The translations under genes and the position numbers were made by a program. DNA of 42,604 nt from positions 1-42,604 of IMG/VR virus record IMGVR_UViG_3300042350_002123; one strand, written 5' to 3'. The notes below the pieces were generated by a model. That model saw only the letters and a program-made list of their open reading frames with translations. It ran no database searches and had not been told where the DNA came from. The stretch is from a virus. Each line of letters begins with the position of its first letter. Position 1 is the stretch's first letter. Below, piece after piece: positions 12,719 to 19,800 of this stretch.

Positions 12719-12933
12719 AAAAAACTTGGCAACAAAAACAAAAAGAAAGTATTCAGTCTGGCTATGACCAAGCCAAACAATTAGCAGAAGAAGTATGGCT
12801 AGAGGGAGATCATGAAGGAACTCCTAATGATTTTTATTATTTCCAATGTGGATTTGCGGCGGGTTTGAACTATCAGCGACTACAAGCACTAAATAAATTG
12901 AGCCAACTTGATCAAGAACTAGGACTAGAATAA
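12715..12933 (+). CDS. Hypothetical protein, 72 aa
   Basis: Overlaps the previous gene by ATGA. A charged helical protein with a FQCGFAAGLNYQRLQAL segment that resembles the GRIVGGA-type helix of the proteins at 15827 and 17578. Last gene of the operon; a structured RNA follows. Confidence 0.65.
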   Translation: MKKTWQQKQKESIQSGYDQAKQLAEEVWLEGDHEGTPNDFYYFQCGFAAGLNYQRLQALNKLSQLDQELGLE

Positions 12934-12942
12934 CATAAAAAT

Positions 12943-13028
12943 GTTAACCCTGTTCCCGTCGAATGTTTACGCTTAGTGCGTAGATCAACTAGGCTAATTG
13001 CCGACAGAGTAGGCGGGGCGGGGTTAAC
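12943..13028 (+). ncRNA. Predicted three-way-junction RNA
   Basis: The terminal stem GTTAACCC (12943-12950) pairs perfectly with GGGTTAAC (13021-13028). An inner helix CCCGTC (12955-12960) pairs with GGCGGG (13012-13017). Between them are two hairpins, TACGC/GCGTA (12968-12982, loop TTAGT) and GGC/GCC (12992-13002, loop TAATT). The element is much more GC-rich than its surroundings and sits between two operons. It has no T arm, so it is not a tRNA. Role unknown: it could be a small RNA, a leader switch for the gene at 13050, or a processing signal. Confidence 0.55.
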
Positions 13029-13049
13029 TATAGGAATATTACAAGTAGT

Positions 13050-13283
13050 ATGAGAATCATTAACGAAAGACGATCTCAAATAGATGGCAATACCCTAATA
13101 TCTTGTATATTAGAATATAATGGTAAATTGTTTAAGATTTCTGATTGTCCAACTAAATTATTTATATGGTCAGAATTGAATGGATGGTTATTTATAGATT
13201 ATGGAGACACAAAAGAAACTACACAAAAAAGTATAGAACAATTTTTGTCGATAATGAAAGCATACACAAATGAAAACATTTGA
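13050..13283 (+). CDS. Hypothetical protein, 77 aa
   Basis: ATG 13050 lies 21 nt after the structured RNA, with no strong SD. Beta-rich N-terminus (LISCILEYNGKLFKIS) and a Trp/aromatic-rich middle. First gene of a four-gene overlapping set. Confidence 0.65.
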   Translation: MRIINERRSQIDGNTLISCILEYNGKLFKISDCPTKLFIWSELNGWLFIDYGDTKETTQKSIEQFLSIMKAYTNENI

Positions 13284-13458
13284 TATATCGAAAGATAATG
13301 ATATTTATCTACAATCCCCAACTCTAAAAGAAGTATTAAGAGCTGGTGAGGATTTGTGTCATCACTTAAAAGTTTCTTATGATCCTTATAAAATTAAAGT
13401 AACTACTGATTATGGAACCAAAGTAGTAATTTACTACAAGGAAAATGACAACGACTAA
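13270..13458 (+). CDS. Hypothetical protein, 62 aa
   Basis: ATG 13270 overlaps the previous gene by 14 nt. Soluble alpha/beta protein ending in a strand (TKVVIYYKEN). Unknown role. Confidence 0.65.
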   Translation: MKTFDISKDNDIYLQSPTLKEVLRAGEDLCHHLKVSYDPYKIKVTTDYGTKVVIYYKENDND

Positions 13459-13678
13459 AGATTTTCAAAAACAATTACTCTATCTTATCACTAAAATAGA
13501 AAAGATAGAAGATTTATGCAAAGAAGAGGCTGCTGAACCATTCGGGCCTTATCTTGATACTATAGAGTTTATGAAGGTGCTTGAGGGTAGTAAAAAATTA
13601 ACATATTCAGAAGGATTAGAGGCGGGAATATCTCATATGGCAAGTAAAATATTAAGGATTCTTTATGAACGAAACTAA
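13445..13678 (+). CDS. Hypothetical helical protein, 77 aa
   Basis: Overlaps the previous gene by 14 nt. Two helices: residues 5-25 charged, then TYSEGLEAGISHMASKILRIL near the C-terminus, a pattern shared with 15827 and 17578, suggesting a repeated small family. Confidence 0.65.
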   Translation: MTTTKDFQKQLLYLITKIEKIEDLCKEEAAEPFGPYLDTIEFMKVLEGSKKLTYSEGLEAGISHMASKILRILYERN

Positions 13679-14123
13679 TTTTGATATTAAACCAACAATA
13701 ATAGTATTAGGAACAGTTATAGGGTTATTATTCTCTATTTTTGTTCTTAATCCTATCCACAAAAAGAAAGTACAAAAACTATCAGAACCACCACTGATAA
13801 CTTGCAATCAATGTAAAGGCTCTGGAGAATATCCAACAGACGTTAATAAACTCATGATGGATGCTAGTTTGGCATTATTCATAAATCATCATCTTATGGT
13901 TGACAAGTGTGAAAAGTGTGTTAGACTACCCTATGGTGATGGTTACGATTATTGCGATATTGTTCAGAACAAATACAAGATTTTGCTTCAAGAATATGGT
14001 GCTGCTGGGCCGAAAATAGATATGGCGGCTTGTGAAAAATGTATGGGAATGGGCCAATTTACTACAGTGAAGAAAGATGGTTCGTATATGACTCAAAAGG
14101 AATACGATCAGGAACATAAATGA
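13665..14123 (+). CDS. Membrane-anchored zinc protein, 152 aa
   Basis: A single N-terminal transmembrane helix (residues 11-28) is followed by a soluble domain with DnaJ-like Cys motifs: CNQCKGSGEY near 47-56, a CEKC in the middle and CEKCMGMGQF near 123-132. The CXXCXGXG pattern is typical of zinc-binding DnaJ central domains, but no J domain or other chaperone part is present. It may be an anchored zinc protein. It overlaps its neighbours by 14 nt upstream and by ATGATG downstream. Confidence 0.7.
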   Translation: MNETNFDIKPTIIVLGTVIGLLFSIFVLNPIHKKKVQKLSEPPLITCNQCKGSGEYPTDVNKLMMDASLALFINHHLMVDKCEKCVRLPYGDGYDYCDIVQNKYKILLQEYGAAGPKIDMAACEKCMGMGQFTTVKKDGSYMTQKEYDQEHK

Positions 14124-14203
14124 TGACTATGTTTTATAGAGCGGTTTGCAAAATTTGTGGTAGTAATTGGAAAAGATGTCCTAAATGTCAGTTTGGAGCT
14201 TAG
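14120..14203 (+). CDS. Zinc-ribbon peptide, 27 aa
   Basis: ATG at 14120 (or 14123) overlaps the stop of the previous gene. It carries CKIC and CPKC eight residues apart, a minimal one-zinc ribbon. GTG of the ASCH gene follows 6 nt later. Confidence 0.5.
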   Translation: MMTMFYRAVCKICGSNWKRCPKCQFGA

Positions 14204-14209
14204 TAATTC

Positions 14210-14599
14210 GTGACTGGTTTAAATATTCAAGCCCCGTGGTCTACCCTTTTAATTAATGGTCAGAAAACGGTCGAAACCCGCTCCTATCGACTCCCCACAA
14301 GATTAGAGGGAGTTGAGTTGGCACTAATTGAAACTCCGGGGAAATCGGCTAAGTTTAAGAGTAGAATTATCGGAACCATAACTTTTAGTCATTGTTTTCA
14401 ATATCAGAATAAAGGTCACTGGGCTTTTGATTATGAAAGACATTGTGTTCATATTACTAATGAGTATGGTTGGAAAGATGATAAGCCTAAGTTTGGATGG
14501 GTTGTAAAATCTGTCAATAAATTTGAAAATCCAGTTGACCCTCCAGTTAAACGTGGTATAATTTACGCTAAAGACTGCCTTTTGGAGAAATTTACATGA
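14210..14599 (+). CDS. ASCH-domain protein, 129 aa
   Basis: Starts with GTG at 14210. The N-terminal LNIQAPWSTLLINGQKTVETRSYRLP is the ASCH core (pocket strand, then KTVETR), and a GTITFSHCFQY strand follows. ASCH domains have an RNA-binding or nucleotide-hydrolysing fold, and are often found in phages near RNA-handling genes. The precise substrate is unknown. The next gene overlaps by ATGA. Confidence 0.85.
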   Translation: MTGLNIQAPWSTLLINGQKTVETRSYRLPTRLEGVELALIETPGKSAKFKSRIIGTITFSHCFQYQNKGHWAFDYERHCVHITNEYGWKDDKPKFGWVVKSVNKFENPVDPPVKRGIIYAKDCLLEKFT

Positions 14600-14805
14600 G
14601 ATGGGTTTTTATTGTGGCTAGAAATTCAACTATCGAACAAGTGAAAGTATTTGACGATTATTTTCAGGGAGAGATTCATGCTAATGAGTATCTTAGGATA
14701 GGATTTGGGGTCAATGAAGTTGATTTTCCAGAATATCGTAAGGGAGAGTATTATCAAAGTGCTGATTCTGGAGTGAGCGTTGGTCTTTATAAGGACAATA
14801 CCTAA
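14596..14805 (+). CDS. Hypothetical protein, 69 aa
   Basis: ATG 14596 overlaps the ASCH stop. The protein is alpha/beta with aromatic residues (EYYQSADSGVSVGLYKDNT at the end). Function unknown. Confidence 0.65.
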   Translation: MRWVFIVARNSTIEQVKVFDDYFQGEIHANEYLRIGFGVNEVDFPEYRKGEYYQSADSGVSVGLYKDNT

Positions 14806-14814
14806 AAATTCAAG

Positions 14815-14842
14815 TTGACTGCTGAGTATGACGATGTATAAT
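14815..14842 (+). promoter_or_regulatory. Promoter
   Basis: -35 TTGACT (14815-14820), 16-nt spacer with ACGATG, -10 TATAAT (14837-14842). It drives the two small membrane-protein genes from 14892. Confidence 0.8.
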
Positions 14843-14891
14843 GCAAGGGTATCGAAAGGTTATTTTAACAAACACAAACCGGAGTTTTATT

Positions 14892-15062
14892 ATGAGCGTT
14901 TTTAAGATTAGTGTTTTGGTTGCTGCTTTTTTGAGCTTTGCTCTTAGTGTTGGTCTTTGGTTCAGTGGTATGCCAGAGGCTAAAGATAGTGGACTTTTTG
15001 TAGGTTTGTGGGTTCCTAGTATTCTTAGTCTTGGTAATCTATTCTCTTATAAGGGAGATTAA
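14892..15062 (+). CDS. Small membrane protein, 56 aa
   Basis: ATG 14892 follows CCGGAGTTTT; an in-frame ATG at 14841 is inside the promoter -10 and rejected. Two hydrophobic helices (residues 3-24 and 33-50). The next gene begins 2 nt after the stop. Confidence 0.7.
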   Translation: MSVFKISVLVAAFLSFALSVGLWFSGMPEAKDSGLFVGLWVPSILSLGNLFSYKGD

Positions 15063-15064
15063 TC

Positions 15065-15274
15065 ATGGAAATGTTTATTTTTTTTGCAGGGCTAATAATT
15101 ACTTTAATTGTTAGTTCCGGTTTAGCTATTAGTATTTTGTTTTTGGGCGACATGAATCCAGACTCTAGACAAAATCGTAGAGTTAACTATACGTTATCTG
15201 ATTTGAAAGATAATGAAAAACTGAAAAAACTCATAGCAGAAGTAAAGGACTACAAAGAAAAAGTTCCTAGCTGA
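15065..15274 (+). CDS. Small membrane protein, 69 aa
   Basis: ATG 15065 follows AAGGGAG. A single N-terminal transmembrane helix (residues 3-27) is followed by a charged, lysine-rich cytoplasmic tail. Function unknown. Confidence 0.7.
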   Translation: MEMFIFFAGLIITLIVSSGLAISILFLGDMNPDSRQNRRVNYTLSDLKDNEKLKKLIAEVKDYKEKVPS

Positions 15275-15290
15275 TTTTTAAAGTTGGTTG

Positions 15291-15318
15291 TTGACAAACG
15301 CCGATACTGTAGTATACT
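15291..15318 (+). promoter_or_regulatory. Promoter
   Basis: -35 TTGACA (15291-15296), 16-nt spacer with CCGATA, -10 TATACT (15313-15318). It drives the operon from 15343. Confidence 0.88.
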
Positions 15319-15342
15319 AGGGCATACCTTGGAGAAAATCTA

Positions 15343-15507
15343 ATGAGTCCAACAGTTCAACAAAAAGTTCAAAATTTGCTTGACAAGTATTTTATCGGTC
15401 AGAATAACTGTGAACTAGTTATTAAACAAGATGATCTAAATAGTTTTTTGCAGGAATATAATACTATTATTATCACTCGTACAGTGGAAGTTTGTGGTCT
15501 ACATTAA
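15343..15507 (+). CDS. Hypothetical protein, 54 aa
   Basis: ATG 15343 follows TTGGAGAAAATCTA. Helical N-terminus (TVQQKVQNLLDKYF) then beta strands (TIIITRTVEV). First gene of its operon; unknown role. Confidence 0.7.
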   Translation: MSPTVQQKVQNLLDKYFIGQNNCELVIKQDDLNSFLQEYNTIIITRTVEVCGLH

Positions 15508-15522
15508 TAAATTGGAGAAAAT

Positions 15523-15834
15523 ATGACAATTCAACAGCTTCGTAATGATGGCTACAAGGTTAGGGTTCTTCATAATCGTCTTTATAACGGCTACTATAAG
15601 TGGCAAGTAGGTAGCAAGCCTAGTGGAGATCATGGTTATGGGCCTGTTGATCCAGATACTAAAGGTGGATCAACTCAAATTGTAATTGACAGTCCATCTG
15701 GTGATCATTACGAAGGGCTGGCTATTTGTAGCAAGAAAGAAAACTATAATAAAAAGCTGGGCGTTAGAATTGCTCTTGGACGATGCAATATTAAACAACC
15801 GCTCTATATTCCAACAGAGGTAGAAAATGACTAA
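15523..15834 (+). CDS. Hypothetical protein, 103 aa
   Basis: ATG 15523 follows TTGGAGAAAAT. Beta-rich, with a QLRNDGYKVRVLHNR start and a GGSTQIVIDSPSGDHYEGLAICSKKENYNKKLGV core. This combination recurs in large phages as a conserved protein of unknown function. Confidence 0.7.
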   Translation: MTIQQLRNDGYKVRVLHNRLYNGYYKWQVGSKPSGDHGYGPVDPDTKGGSTQIVIDSPSGDHYEGLAICSKKENYNKKLGVRIALGRCNIKQPLYIPTEVEND

Positions 15835-15988
15835 AGAAGAAAAACTGGAAGAAATTAGGCGAATGTGCTTGGGTATTATGCAATGTTGGAGTCAAAAATC
15901 TAGTTATAATGATCCTTATGAGGATGGACGAATTGTTGGGCGTTCAACACTAGCAGAAACTATTCTGGAGATTATTAACAATGGCTAA
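15827..15988 (+). CDS. Small helical protein, 53 aa
   Basis: ATG 15827 overlaps the previous gene by 8 nt. It contains YEDGRIVGRSTLAETILEI, matching YNDGRIVGGAALARRILNI in the 60-aa protein at 17578, so the two are paralogs. Function unknown. Confidence 0.7.
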   Translation: MTKEEKLEEIRRMCLGIMQCWSQKSSYNDPYEDGRIVGRSTLAETILEIINNG

Positions 15989-16181
15989 GAGTTTTGAAGA
16001 TTTGTTGAAGAAAACTTGTTCCAAAGACGTTATTATTGATGGATACAAAAAAACTATGGATTACTGGGCAGAATATATTGGCCTTTCTAAAAGTCAATAC
16101 AATACAGTACCATACGGTTGGTCTATGACTAAACTTAAAAATAAGAAACCAAAAAGGCGTGACCCGTCACGAAGATGGTAA
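15981..16181 (+). CDS. Basic hypothetical protein, 66 aa
   Basis: Overlaps the previous gene by 8 nt. The C-terminus is strongly basic (KNKKPKRRDPSRRW), which suggests nucleic acid binding. The TAA overlaps the next ATG. Confidence 0.65.
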   Translation: MAKSFEDLLKKTCSKDVIIDGYKKTMDYWAEYIGLSKSQYNTVPYGWSMTKLKNKKPKRRDPSRRW

Positions 16182-16456
16182 TGAGAACATTTAAAGAAGA
16201 AATTAGAAAAGTTCTTGATGACGTTTCATGTGATGCTTGTGGGAAAAGTACCACTAACTATCCAGATGTTGGGCCAGATTATGCCACTCTTGAATCTTGT
16301 TGGGGATATGGCTCAAAGAATGATGGATCAAGATTTGAGGTTGATCTGTGCGAGTCGTGCTTCAATGATGTAATTGATTTACTGAAAGAAAAAAGAAAAA
16401 GTGTTTTAGGGCCGTTTAGTTATCCTTATGAAAACGATCCTTTGGATGGAGTATGA
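16181..16456 (+). CDS. Zinc-binding protein, 91 aa
   Basis: I chose ATG 16181, which overlaps the upstream TAA (TAATG); ATG 16175 is two codons earlier. Cys pairs CDAC (near 17-20) and CESC (near 56-59) probably bind one zinc, and residues 60-72 form a helix (FNDVIDLLKEKRK). Seen in other phages, function unknown. Confidence 0.7.
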   Translation: MRTFKEEIRKVLDDVSCDACGKSTTNYPDVGPDYATLESCWGYGSKNDGSRFEVDLCESCFNDVIDLLKEKRKSVLGPFSYPYENDPLDGV

Positions 16457-17064
16457 AAGATTCAATAACTCTTATTGGCGACGTTCATGGTAAATATAAA
16501 CGCTACCATGAAATTATCAGAGAAAAAGATCGTCATCCATATACTATTCAATTAGGAGATTTTGGTTTTGATTATGGTACAGTATTTAATGTGGACGATG
16601 AAAAACACAAGATCATAGGAGGAAATCATGATCATTATGATAGGATTATTCATATTCCTCATTACTTGGGAGATTATGGTTTTACCACATTGAATGGAAT
16701 ATCCTTCTTTTTTTATCGTGGAGCCTATAGTATTGATCGTCAAGATCGAACTATTGGAATAAATTGGTGGCAGCAAGAACAGGTTACTATTGATCAATTC
16801 TTGAAGGCCAGAGAGCTTTATAGACAGATCAAGCCTGATATTGTTTTAACTCATGATTGTCCAGACGAAGTTAGTTTACAAATACTAGATTCCAACCAAA
16901 GAAAATATGAGAACCTAACAGGATGGGCTTTGCAAGAGCTATTTAATATTCATCAACCTAAGAAATGGCGATTTGGTCATTATCATAAGAGTTGGAATAT
17001 GAATATAAGTGGTACGGATTTCAGATGTTTAAACGAATTGGAAACTGAACTATTGACAGTCTAG
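16453..17064 (+). CDS. Calcineurin-like metallophosphoesterase, 203 aa
   Basis: All five metal-ligand motifs are present: GDVHGK (residues 9-14), GDFG (35-38), GGNHDH (56-61), THDC (133-136) and GHYH (175-178). Two divalent metals would be bound. The enzyme probably hydrolyses phosphomonoesters or diesters of a nucleotide or protein; the substrate cannot be read from sequence. It overlaps the previous gene by ATGA, and the next promoter (-35 TTGACA) overlaps its end. A second, different phosphoesterase is at 36296. Confidence 0.9.
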   Translation: MKDSITLIGDVHGKYKRYHEIIREKDRHPYTIQLGDFGFDYGTVFNVDDEKHKIIGGNHDHYDRIIHIPHYLGDYGFTTLNGISFFFYRGAYSIDRQDRTIGINWWQQEQVTIDQFLKARELYRQIKPDIVLTHDCPDEVSLQILDSNQRKYENLTGWALQELFNIHQPKKWRFGHYHKSWNMNISGTDFRCLNELETELLTV

Positions 17065-17080
17065 TATCGGGTAGTATAAT
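17053..17080 (+). promoter_or_regulatory. Promoter
   Basis: -35 TTGACA (17053-17058, in the end of the phosphoesterase gene), 16-nt spacer with ATCGGG, -10 TATAAT (17075-17080). It produces a ~120-nt structured leader. Confidence 0.8.
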
Positions 17081-17092
17081 TAAAATGTTGAT

Positions 17093-17186
17093 GCCGAAAG
17101 GTTGGGGTCGCGGGTATCCTCAATAATCAACAGCCGTAGGTTTTGTTTGCAGAAAAGTTTTCGTAAATGACCAAAACCAATTCTGC
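17093..17186 (+). promoter_or_regulatory. Structured 5' leader with alternative hairpins
   Basis: GTTGAT near 17093 can pair with ATCAAC near 17125. Further down, GGTTTTG (17139-17145) can pair with CAAAACC (17172-17178), while GCAGAA (17149-17154) can pair with TTCTGC (17181-17186). These two pairings interleave (pseudoknot) or compete, because a nested hairpin GCAGAA(GTTTT...AAAAC)TTCTGC is also possible. The leader precedes the ATG at 17208 and may act as a switch. The ligand and mechanism are unknown. Confidence 0.45.
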
Positions 17187-17207
17187 TTTAATACAAAGGA
17201 TTATATC

Positions 17208-17429
17208 ATGTGGAATCATAGAATAATTAGACATATTGATGATGACAGTATTTATTATGCTATCCATGAAGTTTATTATGATGAAGATGGGAAAGTAAAA
17301 GGCTGGACAGAAGAACCTATTAGAATTATGGAAGAAGGCTTAGAAGATCTTAAAGTTACCCTACAAAGACTAATAGAATCTTTTGATAATCCTGTTCTTG
17401 ATGAGGAAACCAAGGAGGCCATTCTGTGA
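17208..17429 (+). CDS. Small phage protein (W-x-RI family), 73 aa
   Basis: A paralog of the 86-aa protein at 12458: same order of WNHRI start, IHEVYYDEDGKVKGWTEEP core and helical C-terminus with NPVLDEE. ATG 17208 follows AAAGGATTATATC. Function unknown; the long leader suggests regulated expression. Confidence 0.75.
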   Translation: MWNHRIIRHIDDDSIYYAIHEVYYDEDGKVKGWTEEPIRIMEEGLEDLKVTLQRLIESFDNPVLDEETKEAIL

Positions 17430-17581
17430 CAGAAAATGAGCGGTTTGTTATATTTTGGCTATACAATACGGTTGCTAAAAAGATGCCAAGTAATCCTTAT
17501 GGCTCTGACGACATTATACTTAATGGGATTAATGTAACAGAAACAGTTAGAAAACTATTGCAGGATAGATTATTTGTATGA
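17426..17581 (+). CDS. Hypothetical protein, 51 aa (GTG start)
   Basis: GTG 17426 overlaps the upstream TGA (GTGA), with CAAGGAGGC 8 nt upstream, an excellent SD. Its TGA overlaps the next ATG. Small helical protein of unknown role. Confidence 0.65.
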   Translation: MTENERFVIFWLYNTVAKKMPSNPYGSDDIILNGINVTETVRKLLQDRLFV

Positions 17582-17760
17582 ACGACAAAGAAAAAACTAG
17601 CATACTTGAAATTATGAAATTGTGTAACCAAAAGATCAAAGCACAAAAAGATCATGAGGCTAGTGCTGGATATGGTGAAGATTATAATGATGGTAGAATT
17701 GTCGGTGGTGCTGCATTAGCACGACGAATATTAAATATCCTAAAAGAATTTCAATTTTAA
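17578..17760 (+). CDS. Small helical protein, 60 aa
   Basis: Overlaps the previous stop by ATGA. Contains the YNDGRIVGGAALARRIL helix shared with 15827 and loosely with 13445 and 12715. The family looks like a small helical repeat unit expanded within this phage. Confidence 0.7.
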   Translation: MNDKEKTSILEIMKLCNQKIKAQKDHEASAGYGEDYNDGRIVGGAALARRILNILKEFQF

Positions 17761-17762
17761 TC

Positions 17763-17879
17763 ATGAGTACATTACCAGATAGTAAAATTCCTTGGTGGGA
17801 TAATCATTATGAAGATACTTATAGTGAAGAAGTAGAAGATGGATATCCTTATGATATTGGAACTAAAGTACAGGAATAA
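17763..17879 (+). CDS. Acidic hypothetical protein, 38 aa
   Basis: Follows the previous gene by 2 nt. Rich in D, E, Y and W (IPWWDNHYEDTYSEE). The next gene starts 3 nt after its TAA. Too short to assign. Confidence 0.5.
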   Translation: MSTLPDSKIPWWDNHYEDTYSEEVEDGYPYDIGTKVQE

Positions 17880-17882
17880 ATT

Positions 17883-18665
17883 ATGTGGCTAAGACCAAAA
17901 TCAAGAGTTCATCATTGGAATTGTTCTAGGTTCGCGGATTTTATTCGCGGAGAGAAGAAACCCTTTGCTTTAGAGTGGGGCAAATGGGACGAATGGAATA
18001 AAAAACAAAAAAAGAAAAGACCAGTAAGATATTGGCTGGCAGAAGAAGTATTACCTAAACTACAGGATTTGATCATGTTTCCTGTGGACGTTTACACTGA
18101 GATTAGATACTATATCAACAATCGTTGGATAACTAAAACACACTATCTAAAAACTAGACTAAAGCCAGGACATTACTATGAGCTTGATTATAGAATTCTT
18201 CATGGGTTATTTAATGAGCTTGTGGATTTTGTAGAGATTGAATATGCACACCTAGCAAAATGGTCTCTTAAAAAAGGTACTAAAAAATACAAGTTCAAAC
18301 ATGGTCGATCAATTGAAGCAGGATTAGCTTATCTAAAGTGGGCTTGTTCTTTAAAGTATACCAAAGATTGGGGAGTAGATAAAAAAGACCCAAAGTACGG
18401 AAAACCAACCCACCAAGCCATCTCTGCACAAAAGATTAAAGAACTTTATCTCTGGTGGAAAGATCGTCCTAATCGACCAGAACCAATGACTGTTGCTGGA
18501 TTAAACTGGGATCAGAATAAAGAAGACAACTTGATGGGTGGAAAGATATCTAAAAAAGAACTACTGGAATTTAAAAAGCTTGAAAAGATTGAAGCAGACT
18601 ACGAAAAAGAAGATACAAAAATGCTCATTGAACTAATTAAAATCCGTAAGGAGTTGTGGTCATGA
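17883..18665 (+). CDS. Conserved phage protein, 260 aa
   Basis: The N-terminus RPKSRVHHWNCSRFADFIRGEKKP, with Trp, His and Cys positions, is one I associate with uncharacterised proteins of large phages. A central region is mixed alpha/beta with many aromatic residues (LKPGHYYELDYRILHGLFNELVDF), and the C-terminal 50 residues are a charged coiled coil (KKELLEFKKLEKIEADYEK). No catalytic motif identified. It is one of the largest unknowns here and overlaps the next gene by ATGA. Confidence 0.75.
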   Translation: MWLRPKSRVHHWNCSRFADFIRGEKKPFALEWGKWDEWNKKQKKKRPVRYWLAEEVLPKLQDLIMFPVDVYTEIRYYINNRWITKTHYLKTRLKPGHYYELDYRILHGLFNELVDFVEIEYAHLAKWSLKKGTKKYKFKHGRSIEAGLAYLKWACSLKYTKDWGVDKKDPKYGKPTHQAISAQKIKELYLWWKDRPNRPEPMTVAGLNWDQNKEDNLMGGKISKKELLEFKKLEKIEADYEKEDTKMLIELIKIRKELWS

Positions 18666-19009
18666 GAACAGTTAGTTTAGAACACGATCTTATCAAATCG
18701 GATTATATTACAGACAAATGTGTTAACAGCGAATCTTACAGCCAAAATTTATATTCCGCCATGTGCAATAATTTATTCTACAAGAATGATGAAGAATGGA
18801 GTTGTTCTTGGAGATATGCTGGGGGTGTTATTGCAGATATAAGAAATAAGGGAGAGAGTTATATTGATTGGTATTGTTCTGGAATAGGTAATCATCATGA
18901 TGGATATGTTGGGGAGAGTTTTGTTACTGATGAAATTCGATCAGACTTACTACAGCTAGGATGGACTATCAAAGAATATCCTCAGAGCGAACAGGTTGAT
19001 GCTATCTAG
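18662..19009 (+). CDS. Conserved phage protein, 115 aa
   Basis: ATG 18662 overlaps the previous stop. The motif DEEWSCSWRYAGGVIADIR, then YIDWYCSGIG, is a pattern I recall from phage proteins of unknown function. It ends normally with LGWTIKEYP and a TAG at 19007-19009. The same frame continues open past that TAG (see the next entry). Confidence 0.7.
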   Translation: MRTVSLEHDLIKSDYITDKCVNSESYSQNLYSAMCNNLFYKNDEEWSCSWRYAGGVIADIRNKGESYIDWYCSGIGNHHDGYVGESFVTDEIRSDLLQLGWTIKEYPQSEQVDAI

Positions 19010-19156
19010 GGAGTTCCTATTAAAAAGAGGGTACTGCTGCCCCTTGGATGCTTTAACTGCCCTTATAACGAGCAACCAGAGGGCTTGACAAAGGAACCAG
19101 AGGACGTTAAACTAGAAGTGAAAGACGAATCATCTACTAAAAAGGAAAAGCAATGA
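19010..19156 (+). CDS. Reading frame downstream of an amber stop (ATT start or readthrough)
   Basis: Directly after the TAG of the 115-aa gene the same frame stays open for 48 codons to a TGA that overlaps the next ATG in the usual coupled way. The sequence looks coding (LPLGCFNCPYNE, then an acidic/Lys-rich tail). No ATG, GTG or TTG suits as a start. Possible explanations are amber readthrough or an ATT start at 19022, which has AGGGAG 5 nt upstream. It could also be the remnant of a gene that lost its start. Confidence 0.45.
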   Translation, partial: GVPIKKRVLLPLGCFNCPYNEQPEGLTKEPEDVKLEVKDESSTKKEKQ

Positions 19157-19368
19157 ACGAGTCAGTAAATCAAGCTATTTGTGATTTCTATAATAGTGTT
19201 TGGAATTATATGAAAGCTGAATATAAGCCAAAGTGGGCCAGACTTTATAATGCTGAAGATACTTTGGATGAAATGATTCAGATTACTGGACAGTATTATC
19301 TTGGCGGGAACAATGTTGTAGATACCGCCGGAGATATTGTGACTCTTCTTAAAAAGAGACATAAGTGA
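19153..19368 (+). CDS. Hypothetical protein, 71 aa
   Basis: ATG 19153 overlaps the upstream TGA, with AAAAGGAAAAG upstream as SD. Helical, with a YNSVWNYMKAEYKPKWARLYN segment. The stop overlaps the next GTG. Confidence 0.65.
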   Translation: MNESVNQAICDFYNSVWNYMKAEYKPKWARLYNAEDTLDEMIQITGQYYLGGNNVVDTAGDIVTLLKKRHK

Positions 19369-19580
19369 CCTACTCTGATTTTAAAAACAAAATTGATCAT
19401 GATCTTAAAAAGTATGGTTTAAGGTATGGTCAAACAGTTATGAATTCCTTATCAGAAGTTTGGCCCGATAAGCATAGAGAATTAATCTCAACAGACTTAG
19501 ATTGTTTTTATAACGATAACAAAACCGATACAACACTAAGCTATCTAGAAAAAGCATGGAATCATGAAACAGTTAGATAA
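19365..19580 (+). CDS. Hypothetical protein, 71 aa (GTG start)
   Basis: GTG 19365 overlaps the upstream TGA (GTGA). Soluble and helical (KNKIDHDLKKYGLRYGQTVMNSL). Overlaps the next gene by 17 nt. Unknown role. Confidence 0.65.
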   Translation: MTYSDFKNKIDHDLKKYGLRYGQTVMNSLSEVWPDKHRELISTDLDCFYNDNKTDTTLSYLEKAWNHETVR

Positions 19581-19800
19581 AAAAGATCCATTTTTTGATA
19601 TAGATACTTATATCAATCGTCTGGAAAAAACAATAGAACAGCAAAAATATACAATAGAGTCTCTTAAAAATGAGATTAGAACCCAAAGAAAAGAAATAGG
19701 TTCTTTGCGAGAAGAACGCAGATCGCTATTAGATCAAGACAAGCCGCCGATGTTCGACCACAACCTATGGATAGAAAATGGAGATAATAATGAAAGATAA
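19564..19800 (+). CDS. Coiled-coil protein, 78 aa
   Basis: Residues 15-55 form a continuous charged heptad-like helix (RLEKTIEQQKYTIESLKNEI). ATG 19564 overlaps the previous gene. Probably a dimeric small protein. Confidence 0.7.
   Translation: MKQLDKKDPFFDIDTYINRLEKTIEQQKYTIESLKNEIRTQRKEIGSLREERRSLLDQDKPPMFDHNLWIENGDNNER

Noticed and set aside
12935-13040. The GC-rich element as a tRNA
   Set aside because: It has a perfect terminal stem but no T-loop sequence and no anticodon stem with a 7-nt loop, so it is listed as an unknown ncRNA.
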